Part shown: positions 34,552-42,803 of the stretch, piece by piece | Numbering within the stretch: the first letter of the stretch is position 1 | How the letters are laid out: each line of letters starts with the position of its first letter | NCBI GenBank assembly: GCA_017504625.1 | Contig: JAFVQU010000003.1 | Span: 1-64,000, forward strand | Source: Clostridia bacterium | GTDB taxonomy: Bacteria > Bacillota > Clostridia > Oscillospirales > CAG-272 | Length of the DNA stretch: 64,000 nt | Direction: 5' to 3' | The notes under the pieces: generated by a model | Told to the model about the DNA's origin: nothing | The model's database searches: none | Seen by the model: the letters and a program-made list of their open reading frames with translations, nothing else | Translations under genes and position numbers: made by a program

Positions 34552-35058
34552 ATGAAGAAAAAGAAGATAAATGCGTTCAGAGCGACATTTGCGGCGGCGG
34601 TTTGCTGTGCAGTGATGGGAATAATGCTCTATTTACATAATAATCAGGTGCAGGATCTGATGGCGAAGATTGCCGAAAAGGGAAACCTTGCAAACGTTGA
34701 ATGGCTGGTCAAATACCTTTCGTATATCTTGCCGATCGTGCCCGTGATCATTGCCCTTACCGTGTATTATACGGTATTCAAGGACGATGCTATCGTGATG
34801 CATAAGGAAAAAACTCTTGCATCAATCGTGCTTATAGCTTTCACCTACGCGTTCTTGCTTCCTGTCGTAGCGTCAAAAAAGGAGCCTATCGGTGAGAGCG
34901 AGAAGACTATGCTTGATATTTCTGTCAATTGGTTTGCTTTCCAGGCGGTGCCTATGCTTGTAATGCTTCTCTATCACTCGTCCATGACCGAGGAGGAAAC
35001 TGACTTGGCGGAAGAAAAAGAAGAATCGTCCCCCGAAGAGAAGAAGGAAGAAGAATGA
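34552..35058 (+). CDS. Hypothetical membrane protein
   Basis: 168 residues with four hydrophobic segments (about 10-28, 55-72, 85-105, 125-142) and a disordered, very acidic C-terminal tail of E/S/P/K (about 145-168). Homology not recognised. It is translationally coupled to the next gene, whose ATG overlaps its stop (ATGA). Confidence 0.75.
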   Translation: MKKKKINAFRATFAAAVCCAVMGIMLYLHNNQVQDLMAKIAEKGNLANVEWLVKYLSYILPIVPVIIALTVYYTVFKDDAIVMHKEKTLASIVLIAFTYAFLLPVVASKKEPIGESEKTMLDISVNWFAFQAVPMLVMLLYHSSMTEEETDLAEEKEESSPEEKKEEE

Positions 35059-36254
35059 AAATAAAAGGATATATAAAGCTTTTTTGCATTGTGTGTGCGC
35101 TTGCTATAAGTCTTTCGGCATGTCTGCCGCGCCCCGCTAACAACGGCGTGTCAAACGAGGGTGGCGAATATACCGAAAAGGAGTTTACTCCTGCGGTTGA
35201 CAACGGAAAAGACAGTGAGCTTGGCTCAGAATACCGTGAGATATTCGCACTTGTTGAAGCCGGAGAGGGAATCACGCTTGCCACAGATGCGGATTTCAAC
35301 TACAAAGACGTTGAAGGCGGAGTCAAGATCACGAAATATATCGGGAATTACGAGGGTGAAAATGGATATCTCATTCTTGCCATTCCCGAAACTATAGGTG
35401 ATAAGAGAGTCGTTTCTATCGGAAAAGAGGCGTTTGCCATTGCGTCAAAGCTTGACGGAGTTATCATTCCCGACGGCGTAAGGACGATTGAAAGCCTTTG
35501 CTTTTACGGATGCAATTATCTCAAATACGTTAAGATAGGAAGCGGACTTGAAACGGTAGGGGACTACGCGTTTTCGATGTGTAACCGACTTTTTGAGATC
35601 GATCTTTCAACGGTTGAGAGCATCGGACTCGGCGCGCTTACGAGATGTGAGTCTATAAACACAGTAAAATTATCATTTATCGGCGGCACGGTCGATAAAA
35701 ACACCTATCTCGGATATATATTCGGGGCAAGCAATTCCGATTTTAATTCGGAGTATATCCCCACTTCGCTCCGAAATATTATCTTGAGTGACGAGTGTAA
35801 ATCTATCCCCGATCTTGCGTTCTACGGATGCGAAAACCTCACCTTTGTAATTATCCCCGATAGCGTTGAGAGTATTGGGATCAGAGCCTTTTATAAGTGC
35901 CGTTCGCTTACCGAGATCAAGCTTGGAAACGGTGTAAGAACTGTTGGTGACGACGCATTTTTCGGTTGTGACAGTCTTAAGTCGGCAACGCTTGGAGCTT
36001 CACTTGAAGGTCTTGGTATGCAAGCATTTTTCGGTTGCTCCACGCTCGAAAACATAAGCCTTTCGGCAAAGCTTGACGAGATAAAAAGCTCAACCTTTTA
36101 CGGATGCAGATCACTTAAGACAATTGATCTTCTAAACGTGAGGGTAATTGGCGAGGATGCATTTTACGGCTGTGATATGCTGACTCCTCCTGACACCTCG
36201 CGCGTTGAAACTATCGCACAGGGAAACGGCAGTCTTAGAAGCTCTGAGCAGTAA
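35055..36254 (+). CDS. BspA-type leucine-rich-repeat lipoprotein
   Basis: 399 residues. The signal peptide ends ISLSAC-LPR (lipobox). From about residue 105 on there are LRR_5 repeats (SIGKEAFAIASKLDGVIIPDG, then units of about 23 residues with F.GC..L). Surface-located; likely adhesion or ligand binding. Same family as the gene at 24972 but not a recent copy. The next gene starts 5 nt after its stop. Confidence 0.9.
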   Translation: MKIKGYIKLFCIVCALAISLSACLPRPANNGVSNEGGEYTEKEFTPAVDNGKDSELGSEYREIFALVEAGEGITLATDADFNYKDVEGGVKITKYIGNYEGENGYLILAIPETIGDKRVVSIGKEAFAIASKLDGVIIPDGVRTIESLCFYGCNYLKYVKIGSGLETVGDYAFSMCNRLFEIDLSTVESIGLGALTRCESINTVKLSFIGGTVDKNTYLGYIFGASNSDFNSEYIPTSLRNIILSDECKSIPDLAFYGCENLTFVIIPDSVESIGIRAFYKCRSLTEIKLGNGVRTVGDDAFFGCDSLKSATLGASLEGLGMQAFFGCSTLENISLSAKLDEIKSSTFYGCRSLKTIDLLNVRVIGEDAFYGCDMLTPPDTSRVETIAQGNGSLRSSEQ

Positions 36255-36259
36255 TCAAA

Positions 36260-37129
36260 ATGAACAACAAAAAGAAGCTGATAAAAATATTAGTTATTAC
36301 GGCGGCAGCCTTGCTTGTATTATTCGTGCTCTCCGCCGTGGTGGCAATAAACGCCGACAAGATATTCGTTCATATTGAGAAAAACGGCGCGTTTAAGAAA
36401 AGCATAGAGTTTAACGAGGTCGAAATCACAAGCACGACAACCTTTGAAGTGCTTTCGGACGACAGTCGCGTGAGCTTTGATCAGAGCATGATGCTTGTAA
36501 ACAAGCTCTACACCTTGCCCGATGCCTTTGAGCCGCAGATATCCGAGTATAAAAGCACTACGGTCTATATGAATAACTGTATGCTTGACGCGTATGCAGA
36601 GCTTTCGGCAGATATAAGCCGAAGATTCAGGCAAAAGCTTTATGTTTCAAGCGATTTCAGAACTGCGGACGAGCAGGCGGCACTTTATGAGGAGGATCCT
36701 CTGACCGCCACATTGCCTGGTGCGAGTGAGCATCAGACCGGACTTGCACTTGACGTTTACGTAGCAAGATTTTCAGGTGACGGCTTTATAAAATCGCCTA
36801 TCGGCCGCTTTATTAACCGCAATTCGTGGAAATACGGGTTTATTATCCGATATCCCTCGTACGGCGAGGACGTAACGGGAATTCGCTTTGAGCCGTGGCA
36901 TATCAGATACGTAGGTCATCCGCACTCCGACATAATTTACAACAATCACCTCACGCTTGAGGAATACGTAGAGTCACTTAAGCTTGGCAAATGGTACGAA
37001 ACCGAGGACTACTATATCTGCCGCATGGCGATACCTTATGAAGACGAGTTCATTTTCCCGAGTGATTTCACGTCCTGCGTTATATCTCCCGATAACACGG
37101 GAAGCTCAATTATAACCGTTAAAAAATAA
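36260..37129 (+). CDS. D-alanyl-D-alanine carboxypeptidase, VanY/M15B family
   Basis: 289 residues: a membrane anchor (about 8-30) and an extracytoplasmic zinc peptidase domain. Zinc-binding SEHQTGLALD (SxHxxGxAxD) and EPWHIRYVG (ExWH) are both intact. It trims the terminal D-Ala of peptidoglycan stem peptides. Nothing of a van resistance cluster surrounds it, so a housekeeping cell-wall role is more likely. Last gene of the operon. Confidence 0.92.
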   Translation: MNNKKKLIKILVITAAALLVLFVLSAVVAINADKIFVHIEKNGAFKKSIEFNEVEITSTTTFEVLSDDSRVSFDQSMMLVNKLYTLPDAFEPQISEYKSTTVYMNNCMLDAYAELSADISRRFRQKLYVSSDFRTADEQAALYEEDPLTATLPGASEHQTGLALDVYVARFSGDGFIKSPIGRFINRNSWKYGFIIRYPSYGEDVTGIRFEPWHIRYVGHPHSDIIYNNHLTLEEYVESLKLGKWYETEDYYICRMAIPYEDEFIFPSDFTSCVISPDNTGSSIITVKK

Positions 37130-37163
37130 AGAAGATCCCGACAGTGTCGGGATCTTCTTTTTA
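37129..37163. terminator. Bidirectional terminator
   Basis: AAAGAAGATCCCGACA / TGTCGGGATCTTCTTTTT stem between vanY and the metal ATPase gene. Confidence 0.92.
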
Positions 37164-39050
37164 CTTTTTCAAATTTCTCATTGAATTAAGAATTGCGATA
37201 ACGGCAACACCGACGTCGGCAAAGACGGCGGCATTAAGTCCGACCAAGCCACACGCACCAAGCACAAGCACGGCGGCTTTGACACCGAGTGCGAATACGA
37301 TATTTTGAATTACGATCCTGCGGGTGCGGCGCGCAAGCGTTATCGTATCGGTTATCTTTGAAAGCTCGTCATCCATAAGCACGATGTCAGCGGCTTCAAT
37401 TGCCGCATCAGATCCCAAAGCTCCCATAGCGATGCCAACGTCCGCGCGCGTGATTACGGGCGCGTCGTTGATGCCATCGCCAACGTAAGCGACCTTTTTT
37501 TCGTTCTTTTGCGATGCAATAATCTTCTCAATAGCGCTTACCTTGCCGTCGGGCAAAAGCTCGGTGTAGATCTCGTCAATACCAAGCTGCTTTCCAATCT
37601 GGTTTCCTGCGGCGGCTCTGTCGCCCGTAAGCATAACTGTTTTTTCAATACCTGCGCGACGAAGTGAAGCCAACGCCTCACGCGCCCCTGATTTTTCCTT
37701 GTCGGATATAAAGATATATCCAAGATAAAGACCGTTTTTCGCGACGTGAACGACGGTGCTGTGATCGGTATTTGCCAGAGGGATAATACCAAATTTTTTT
37801 ATAAGCTTGTCGTTTCCAACAAGCAAAATGTCGCCATCGACACTTGCCTTGACACCGTGCCCGAATATTTCCTCTACGGTCGTGGGGGTGCTTGAATCTA
37901 TCTCACCCGCCGCCTCGACGATCGAGCGAGAAATCGGGTGATTTGAAAATTGCTCGGCAAGAGCTGCAAGTCTTAAAAGCTCTTTTGGATCAATATTGCT
38001 TGCTAAATGTACCTCGTCAATCCGAAAGCGACCTTCGGTAAGTGTTCCGGTTTTGTCAAAAACTATAGTGTCACAATGTGCCAGAGTGTCAAGATAAGCC
38101 GATCCCTTGATCAAAATTCCGCGCGAGGAAGCCGAACCGATGCCGCTGAAATATGAAAGCGGAACCGAGATTACCAGCGCGCAGGGACAGCTGATGACGA
38201 GGAAGGTCAGCGCGCGGTAAACCCACTCCTTCCACACGGAAGAATCACCGATGCCGATAAAGAGTGGAGGAAGAATTGCCAGCAATGCCGCCGCTATAAC
38301 CACGGCGGGAGTGTAAAAACGAGCAAATTTTGTAATAAAGCTCTCGCTTTTTGATTTGTTTTGAGCCGAGTCCTCCACAAGCGAAAGAATTTTTGACACC
38401 GTCGATTCCTCGTATCGTTTGGTAACATCGGCGTAAATAACGCCGCCGAGATTTATGCATCCACTGTGTATCTCGTCGCCAACAGATACCTCGCGCGGTA
38501 AGCTTTCTCCCGTGAGCGCGGAGGTGTCTACCGTGCTTTCTCCCTCGCAAATTTTCGCGTCAAGCGGTATTTTCTCGCCCGGACGGACAAGAATCCTCTC
38601 GCCGACCTCGACGCAGTCGCAATCGACCGTAAAGCTTTCTCCGTTGCGGATAACGGTAGCCTCATCAGACTGAAGAGAGAGCAGAGCCTTGATAGAATTG
38701 CGACTTTTTCCAACCGCGATATGCTCGAATAATTCGCCAACGCTATAAAAGAGCATTACGAAAACGCCCTCGGCATATTCGCCCGTGCAGAATGCTCCTA
38801 TCGTGGCAATTCCCATAAGGAAGTTTTCGTCAAAAACCTGACCGTGAATGATGCCTTGGAGCGCTTCTTTAAGCACTCCGCCGCCTATTATGACGTATGG
38901 GATTAGGTAGAGAGCGAGTATAAGGGGCGTAAAACCGCTAAATTCAAGCACGCCCGATAAAATACCAACGTGATCAACCACGACCGCCACAGCAAGTAAA
39001 ATCGCCGATAAAACAATGCGATAAAGGCGCTTTTTATCCTTTTTCTTCAT
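37161..39050 (-). CDS. cadA: Heavy-metal P1B-type ATPase (Cd/Zn/Pb class)
   Basis: 629 residues. The transport motif SCPCALVISVP (CPC) in the sixth helix, actuator TGES (LTGESLPREV), DKTGTLTEG, the HP locus (FSNHPISR), VGDGINDAPV and a C-terminal pair of helices define a Zn/Cd/Pb exporter. The N terminus starts directly with the first helices: no HMA domain is fused; it is encoded by the adjacent 73-residue gene instead. The ATG lies one base after the stop of that gene (TGAGATG), so they are translationally coupled. Regulated with the ArsR repressor upstream. Confidence 0.93.
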   Translation of the reverse strand: MKKKDKKRLYRIVLSAILLAVAVVVDHVGILSGVLEFSGFTPLILALYLIPYVIIGGGVLKEALQGIIHGQVFDENFLMGIATIGAFCTGEYAEGVFVMLFYSVGELFEHIAVGKSRNSIKALLSLQSDEATVIRNGESFTVDCDCVEVGERILVRPGEKIPLDAKICEGESTVDTSALTGESLPREVSVGDEIHSGCINLGGVIYADVTKRYEESTVSKILSLVEDSAQNKSKSESFITKFARFYTPAVVIAAALLAILPPLFIGIGDSSVWKEWVYRALTFLVISCPCALVISVPLSYFSGIGSASSRGILIKGSAYLDTLAHCDTIVFDKTGTLTEGRFRIDEVHLASNIDPKELLRLAALAEQFSNHPISRSIVEAAGEIDSSTPTTVEEIFGHGVKASVDGDILLVGNDKLIKKFGIIPLANTDHSTVVHVAKNGLYLGYIFISDKEKSGAREALASLRRAGIEKTVMLTGDRAAAGNQIGKQLGIDEIYTELLPDGKVSAIEKIIASQKNEKKVAYVGDGINDAPVITRADVGIAMGALGSDAAIEAADIVLMDDELSKITDTITLARRTRRIVIQNIVFALGVKAAVLVLGACGLVGLNAAVFADVGVAVIAILNSMRNLKK

Positions 39051-39051
39051 C

Positions 39052-39273
39052 TCACTTTGCGATTATGCGGCAGTCGGAATCGATTTTTGATACCACCTTC
39101 TGCGCCTCTTTGAGTATTCTGTCAAAATCGTTTTCGCTCGCCTCAATAGTGAGCTTCTGCGTCATAAAGCTGACAGATGCCGAGATAACGCCCTCAATTT
39201 CGTTTATTTTTCTTTCCATTCTTGCCGCGCAATTTGCGCAGTCAACCTCGTCAAGTGTAAAAGTCTTTTTCAT
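39052..39273 (-). CDS. Stand-alone HMA metal-binding protein
   Basis: 73 residues, a single heavy-metal-associated ferredoxin-like domain with DCANCAARMERKI (CxxC metal site, here with an Asp before it, common in Zn/Cd carriers) and the typical ASVSFMTQKL strand. It would hand metal to the coupled ATPase or act as the detached regulatory domain. GAGGAG is 7 nt before the ATG at 39273; an upstream in-frame ATG is less well placed. Confidence 0.9.
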   Translation of the reverse strand: MKKTFTLDEVDCANCAARMERKINEIEGVISASVSFMTQKLTIEASENDFDRILKEAQKVVSKIDSDCRIIAK

Positions 39274-39277
39274 AAAA

Positions 39278-39637
39278 TTACTCCTCAATATGTTCAACAC
39301 CCATGTTGATTATAGTTTTCACGTGCTCATCGTCAAGAGAGTAGAGCACAGACTTGCCTATCTTGCGATATTTTACGAGCCTTGCGTCCTTGAGTATGCG
39401 GAGCTGGTGTGAGATAGCCGACATGCTCATCGAGAGCTTTTCTGATATGTCGCATACGCACATTTCGCCCTCAAAGAGCAGGTAGAGAATTTTTATGCGA
39501 GTGCTATCGCCCATCACCGAGAAAAACTCGGCAAGGCAGAAGAAATGTTCATCTTCAGGTAAGCTTATGCTGTCAATGATCTCGTGATGCGCCTCGTGAG
39601 AGTCGCAAAGCGGTAAATTTCCGTGTTCGTGAGCCAT
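39278..39637 (-). CDS. ArsR/SmtB-family metal-sensing repressor (CadC-like)
   Basis: 119 residues: a short N-terminal arm with Cys and several His (HEHGNLPLCDSHEAHHE), then a winged helix: FSVMGDSTRIKILYLL, ELCVCD-like EMCVCDISEKL (alpha3 cysteines), SMSAISHQLRIL recognition helix, and a C-terminal His/Glu helix. It should bind DNA without metal and release when Cd, Zn or Pb binds. GGAGG is 6 nt before the ATG at 39637. It lies directly downstream of a dyad that overlaps its start point. Confidence 0.92.
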   Translation of the reverse strand: MAHEHGNLPLCDSHEAHHEIIDSISLPEDEHFFCLAEFFSVMGDSTRIKILYLLFEGEMCVCDISEKLSMSMSAISHQLRILKDARLVKYRKIGKSVLYSLDDEHVKTIINMGVEHIEE

Positions 39638-39663
39638 TTTTGACCTCCATTTTCCAACAACAA

Positions 39664-39716
39664 TTGAACAGTTGTTCAACTATTGTTATTATATCATCAA
39701 AAACAAAAAATGTCAA
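39664..39716 (-). promoter_or_regulatory. Promoter and ArsR operator of the metal efflux operon
   Basis: Minus strand TTGACA (39711-39716), 17 nt, TATAAT (39688-39693); then the perfect dyad TTGAACA-GT-TGTTCAA (39664-39679) on the initially transcribed region. Longer imperfect flanks (CAATAG/CAATTG) resemble the usual 12-2-12 ArsR/SmtB operator. Confidence 0.82.
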
Positions 39717-39717
39717 T

Positions 39718-39748
39718 AAAAAACGGAGAATTTTCATTCTCCGTTTTT
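39718..39748. terminator. Terminator at the end of the microcompartment operon
   Basis: AAAAAACGGAGAA-TTTTCA-TTCTCCGTTTTT; stops the operon coming from 54.8 kb before the ArsR promoter. Confidence 0.9.
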
Positions 39749-39760
39749 GAAATATTAAAA

Positions 39761-40168
39761 TTAAAGCAAATGAGTGGGCATTTTGCCGCCGATCTGAACT
39801 ATCTCAACTGCTTCCTTTTCATTGTGCCCGATTACTGCCGCCACGGTTTCGGGTGCTACGTTTGTAAGAACCGCGGTTTCAACGGTTTTAGCGGGAGCTT
39901 CGCTGGGGGGAGTAACCGTTTCCTTGACGGTTTCCTTTTTGGTCGCGGTCTTCTTTGCAGCAGGCTTTTTAGCGGTAGCTGTGGGAGCCTTTGCCTCTGT
40001 CTTTTGTGCGGTAGTCTTAGCGGGAGCCTTCTTTGTGGTTGTAGTCTTCTTGGCAGGAGCCTTTTGGGGTGCTGCCGCAACAGTTGCTACAAGCTCGGGC
40101 GCGATGTTCTTTTCTTCGGTGGTGGTCTTTGCCACTCTCTTTGTGATGCTATCCTTACCTATCGGCAT
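39761..40168 (-). CDS. Lysine/alanine/proline-rich low-complexity protein, ParA partner candidate
   Basis: 135 residues with about 22 lysines. The basic N terminus MPIGKDSITKRVAK is followed by a histone-H1-like, disordered core (about 30-95) of AKK, TKK, PAAKK and APAK units, and a C-terminal stretch (about 100-135) that could form an amphipathic helix, ending IVQIGGKMPTHLL. Its ATG lies 14 nt inside the end of the ParA gene, so the two are made together. Basic tails like this are found on proteins that contact the nucleoid, and ParA-stimulating peptides are often N-terminal and basic. I infer an adaptor between ParA/nucleoid and a cargo. It could instead be a generic ParA partner unrelated to the compartment. 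Confidence 0.7.
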   Translation of the reverse strand: MPIGKDSITKRVAKTTTEEKNIAPELVATVAAAPQKAPAKKTTTTKKAPAKTTAQKTEAKAPTATAKKPAAKKTATKKETVKETVTPPSEAPAKTVETAVLTNVAPETVAAVIGHNEKEAVEIVQIGGKMPTHLL

Positions 40169-40946
40169 ATTTCATAATCTCCTTTGCCATTTCCATATAT
40201 TCCTGAGCCGCGCGGCTGGTTTTCTTGTAAGCCATAACGGGTTTGCTGTTGTCCTGCGACCACTCGACCGTGCTGTCGATCCTGATTATAGATTCGAGAA
40301 GTCTTACGTTGTCGAGAGAGGACAGAGTTTCAATGGTCTGCTTGAAATAATTTTTGCGCTCGCTTGCCTTAGTAACGGCAATTCCGAGAATCTCAATCGA
40401 GGGAGAAATAAGCTTGACCTGCTCGTAAAATTCAAACATATTTGCAAGTCCGAAAAGTCCCCAAGGCGACGCCTCAACGGGAATTATAAGATAATCGGAT
40501 GCGCACATAATGTTCATTACCCAGCAACCGAGTGTAGGAGGCGAGTCGATAAGAATGTAGTCGTACTTGCCCGATTCCTTGATCTTCTTAAGCCCCTGAC
40601 GGAGAATAAACTCTCTTTGCCACTTGGAAAAGAGCTGGAATTCGATACTGCTCATAAGCGTGGAGGAAGGTATGAGATCAAGTCCCTCGTACTCGGTCTG
40701 AACGATGTATTCGGAAAGATCCCTCTGCTCAACGATACCCGTGTAGATGTTCTTTCCACTCTGAGCCATTTCAAGCGACTTCTCGTCGTCAAAATAGGAT
40801 AAGGTAAGATTCATCTGCATATCAGAGTCAATAAGAAGCACCTTTTTGCCAAGTGTGCTCATAGCGTAGCCAACGTTGGCGCAGGTAGTCGATTTTCCGC
40901 TTCCGCCCTTGTTGTTGGCAAAGCAGATGGTTGTCGTTTGAGCCAT
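40155..40946 (-). CDS. ParA-family ATPase
   Basis: 263 residues. Deviant Walker A NNKGGSGKST (signature Lys13, Lys18), DSDMQMNLT (A' motif), IDSPPTLGCW (Walker B) and a C-terminal basic patch (KKTSRAAQEY) typical of nucleoid-binding ParA. These ATPases form gradients on the nucleoid that position plasmids, chemoreceptor arrays and carboxysomes. It begins 15 nt after the EutP/PduV stop, preceded by AGGACGG, inside the microcompartment operon, not near a replication origin or plasmid genes. The cargo is inferred, not shown. Confidence 0.93.
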   Translation of the reverse strand: MAQTTTICFANNKGGSGKSTTCANVGYAMSTLGKKVLLIDSDMQMNLTLSYFDDEKSLEMAQSGKNIYTGIVEQRDLSEYIVQTEYEGLDLIPSSTLMSSIEFQLFSKWQREFILRQGLKKIKESGKYDYILIDSPPTLGCWVMNIMCASDYLIIPVEASPWGLFGLANMFEFYEQVKLISPSIEILGIAVTKASERKNYFKQTIETLSSLDNVRLLESIIRIDSTVEWSQDNSKPVMAYKKTSRAAQEYMEMAKEIMKYADR

Positions 40947-40961
40947 TTTTTTGTCCGTCCT

Positions 40962-41396
40962 TTATTCCTGATTTAAATAATCGATTATTTTGTCAAGTCC
41001 CTCACCCGTATAGGAGCTTACGTAAAAGATTTTCTCGGGCTTAAGTCCGCAGTTATGAAGCCATCTTTCAGCAAGGGGTACGTTAGCATCCTCCTTGTCA
41101 ATTCCCGAAATTATGCCTATAACGTCACGGTTTACGTGGTGAGTGCAGTTGGGGGGGAATACGCAGAAGGGCTCGTTCGCGCTTACGACGAGTCCTATAA
41201 CGTCTGCTTCGTACGAATAGACTGCCAAAGCCGCCGCCAAGGTGTGTACCTCGGTGTATTCGCCGGGCGTGTCTATTATCGTATCCATATAGGTGATATA
41301 TTGAGTTTTGCAGTAGTGTATCTGCTCACCCTTCAAGGCTTGGGTTAAGGTTGTTTTTCCAGCGGCAACCCTTCCCATCAAAATAAGTTTCTTCAT
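40962..41396 (-). CDS. pduV: EutP/PduV-like small GTPase
   Basis: About 144 residues with Walker A GRVAAGKTT, the switch region IDTPGEYTEV (DxxG equivalent) and a Ras-like fold ending in a TxGEGLDKII helix. EutP/PduV proteins accompany ethanolamine and propanediol compartments and PduV has been linked to compartment movement. The ATG at 41396 shares a base with the stop of the preceding gene (TAATG), so it is translationally coupled; a longer start 21 nt upstream has no SD. Confidence 0.9.
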   Translation of the reverse strand: MKKLILMGRVAAGKTTLTQALKGEQIHYCKTQYITYMDTIIDTPGEYTEVHTLAAALAVYSYEADVIGLVVSANEPFCVFPPNCTHHVNRDVIGIISGIDKEDANVPLAERWLHNCGLKPEKIFYVSSYTGEGLDKIIDYLNQE

Positions 41397-41767
41397 TACG
41401 TGCGGGTCATTTCGCATACAGAAAATTTAAGAACGTTTCTGAAATATTCTGTAATTGCAGTAAATGATGCCTCAACCTCTGCAACCTTACCCGTGATGAT
41501 GAGCGTACCCGAGAATCTGTCAACGAAACCGAGGTCTGCGCCCGAGGACTTGAGAGCAATATCTGCGGTAATGACTGCGGTTTCCGCGGGGCTTACCGTA
41601 AGCACGCCGATCGCCGCCTTCTCGTAATCAAGCTTGGGATCAAGACCGAGCTTCTGATAGAGTGTGGGGTCGGGATTTGCGATAATATGAGCAAGAGTGA
41701 TCTGACGACCGGGCACCAGCTCCTGCACTATTCTCATTTTATCTTGAAATTCAAAATTGTTTGACAT
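41396..41767 (-). CDS. pduU: PduU/EutS-type shell protein
   Basis: 123 residues; circularly permuted BMC-H domain of the PduU/EutS class: N-terminal RIVQELVPGRQITLAHIIANP forms the beta-barrel strand, then AIGVLTVSPAETAVITADIALKSS and DRFSGTLIITGKVAEVEAS. It forms hexamers in the shell with a plugged pore. GGAGG precedes the ATG. Confidence 0.93.
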   Translation of the reverse strand: MSNNFEFQDKMRIVQELVPGRQITLAHIIANPDPTLYQKLGLDPKLDYEKAAIGVLTVSPAETAVITADIALKSSGADLGFVDRFSGTLIITGKVAEVEASFTAITEYFRNVLKFSVCEMTRT

Positions 41768-41769
41768 AA

Positions 41770-42567
41770 TTATCCTCCGATCTGGACGTGAAGCTTAGTT
41801 GACGCGCCCTCAGCCGCCTTAAGAAGCATATTCATATGCTCGTTTGCGGGAGGAGCGATGCCGTCCATAAGATAGGTGCGGCCAAGACCTGCATACTTGT
41901 CCTGACCAAGTCTGTGGTAAGGAAGCAGATGCATTTCGGTCACGTTAGGGAGAGAATCGGCAAATCTTGCAATTGCCGCGATCTCTGCGGGCGTGTCGTT
42001 GAAGGTCGGCACGACGGGTACACGGATAATAAGGTGATTTGCGTTTTCTGCAATATATTTGGCGTTTTCAAGGATCTGCCCGTTCTCCTGAGTGGTAAAT
42101 TCCTTGTGCTTTGCGCTGTCCATGTGCTTGATGTCCATTAAGAAGTGGTCAACGTGGGGAAGTAAGCTCTGTACGACCTCGCGGTGAGCAAACGCAGTCG
42201 TTTCAATTGCGGTCGAGAAGCCAAATTCATGCGCCGCACGGAGAAGAGCCTCAGCAAACTCGGGCTGAGCCATGCACTCGCCGCCCGAAAGAGTAAGACC
42301 GCCTCCACTCTTTGCATAATAGATTCGATCCTTAAGGACTTCCTCCATTACCTCGGCAACTGTCACGTCGCGGCCCATTATCTCAACCTTGCCGCCACGC
42401 GTCATTTCTTCTATTTTGTATTCCTGTGATTCGGGATTGCAGCACCACTTGCAACGAAGATAGCAACCCTTGAGGAATACTATCGTTCTTATTCCGGGAC
42501 CGTCGTGCAACGAATATCTCTGAATATCAAAGATACGCCCCGTCTGTTCAAATATGTTCTTTGCCAC
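41770..42567 (-). CDS. Glycyl-radical enzyme activating enzyme (radical SAM)
   Basis: 265 residues. C35-x3-C39-x2-C42 (GCYLRCKWCCNPES) binds the [4Fe-4S] cluster that cleaves S-adenosylmethionine; SLHDGPGIRTIVFLKGC and GGGLTLSGGEC are family motifs. It abstracts hydrogen from the glycine of the dehydratase. The extra ferredoxin-like insert (two more clusters) seen in many dehydratase activases of about 300 residues is absent here; the enzyme has only the minimal pyruvate-formate-lyase-activase-like build. It is separated from the dehydratase gene by a 236-nt region full of hairpins. Confidence 0.93.
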   Translation of the reverse strand: MAKNIFEQTGRIFDIQRYSLHDGPGIRTIVFLKGCYLRCKWCCNPESQEYKIEEMTRGGKVEIMGRDVTVAEVMEEVLKDRIYYAKSGGGLTLSGGECMAQPEFAEALLRAAHEFGFSTAIETTAFAHREVVQSLLPHVDHFLMDIKHMDSAKHKEFTTQENGQILENAKYIAENANHLIIRVPVVPTFNDTPAEIAAIARFADSLPNVTEMHLLPYHRLGQDKYAGLGRTYLMDGIAPPANEHMNMLLKAAEGASTKLHVQIGG

Positions 42568-42601
42568 GTCGGTCTCCTTTCTTCAGATTTGCCTTCTTCG
42601 A

Positions 42602-42650
42602 CTTAAGAAACTTTTTGAAAAAAGTTTCTTAAGAATCTTCAAAAACCTTA
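42602..42650 (+). repeat. Hairpin repeat copy 2
   Basis: CTTAAGAAACTTTTT (42602-42616) and AAAAAGTTTCTTAAG (42619-42633): perfect 15-bp arms, loop GA, then tail CTTCAAAAACCTT (42638-42650). Confidence 0.8.
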
Positions 42651-42691
42651 AACAAGAAAAGTAATAAATATCATTCATTACTACTCTTGTT
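42651..42691. repeat. Central palindrome between repeat copies 2 and 3
   Basis: AACAAGA..AGTAAT..AT / AT..ATTACT..TCTTGTT imperfect palindrome. With copies 2 and 3 on its sides the whole interval 42602-42783 is one large nested inverted repeat. Confidence 0.6.
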
Positions 42692-42738
42692 CGAAGTTTT
42701 TGTGGACTGTATGGCTACAACCAAGTCCCTTTATGTGT

Positions 42739-42783
42739 GAAATTTTTGAGGGGCTTGGGGAACTTTTTTTTAAAGTTCCCCAA
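42739..42783 (-). repeat. Hairpin repeat copy 3
   Basis: Minus orientation: TTGGGGAACTTT / AAAGTTCCCCAA (42755-42766 with 42772-42783), then tail CCTCAAAAATTTC (42739-42751). Faces copy 2, tails inward. Confidence 0.7.
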
Positions 42784-42803
42784 ACGCGTCCCCTCGTGTC
42801 CCC

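Noticed and set aside
36260-37129. Vancomycin resistance role for the VanY-like peptidase
   Set aside because: No vanH/A/X or sensor genes nearby; it sits in a housekeeping-type operon.
39761-40168. ParB or histone assignment for the lysine-rich protein
   Set aside because: No ParB N-domain or HTH; similarity to histone H1 is only compositional.
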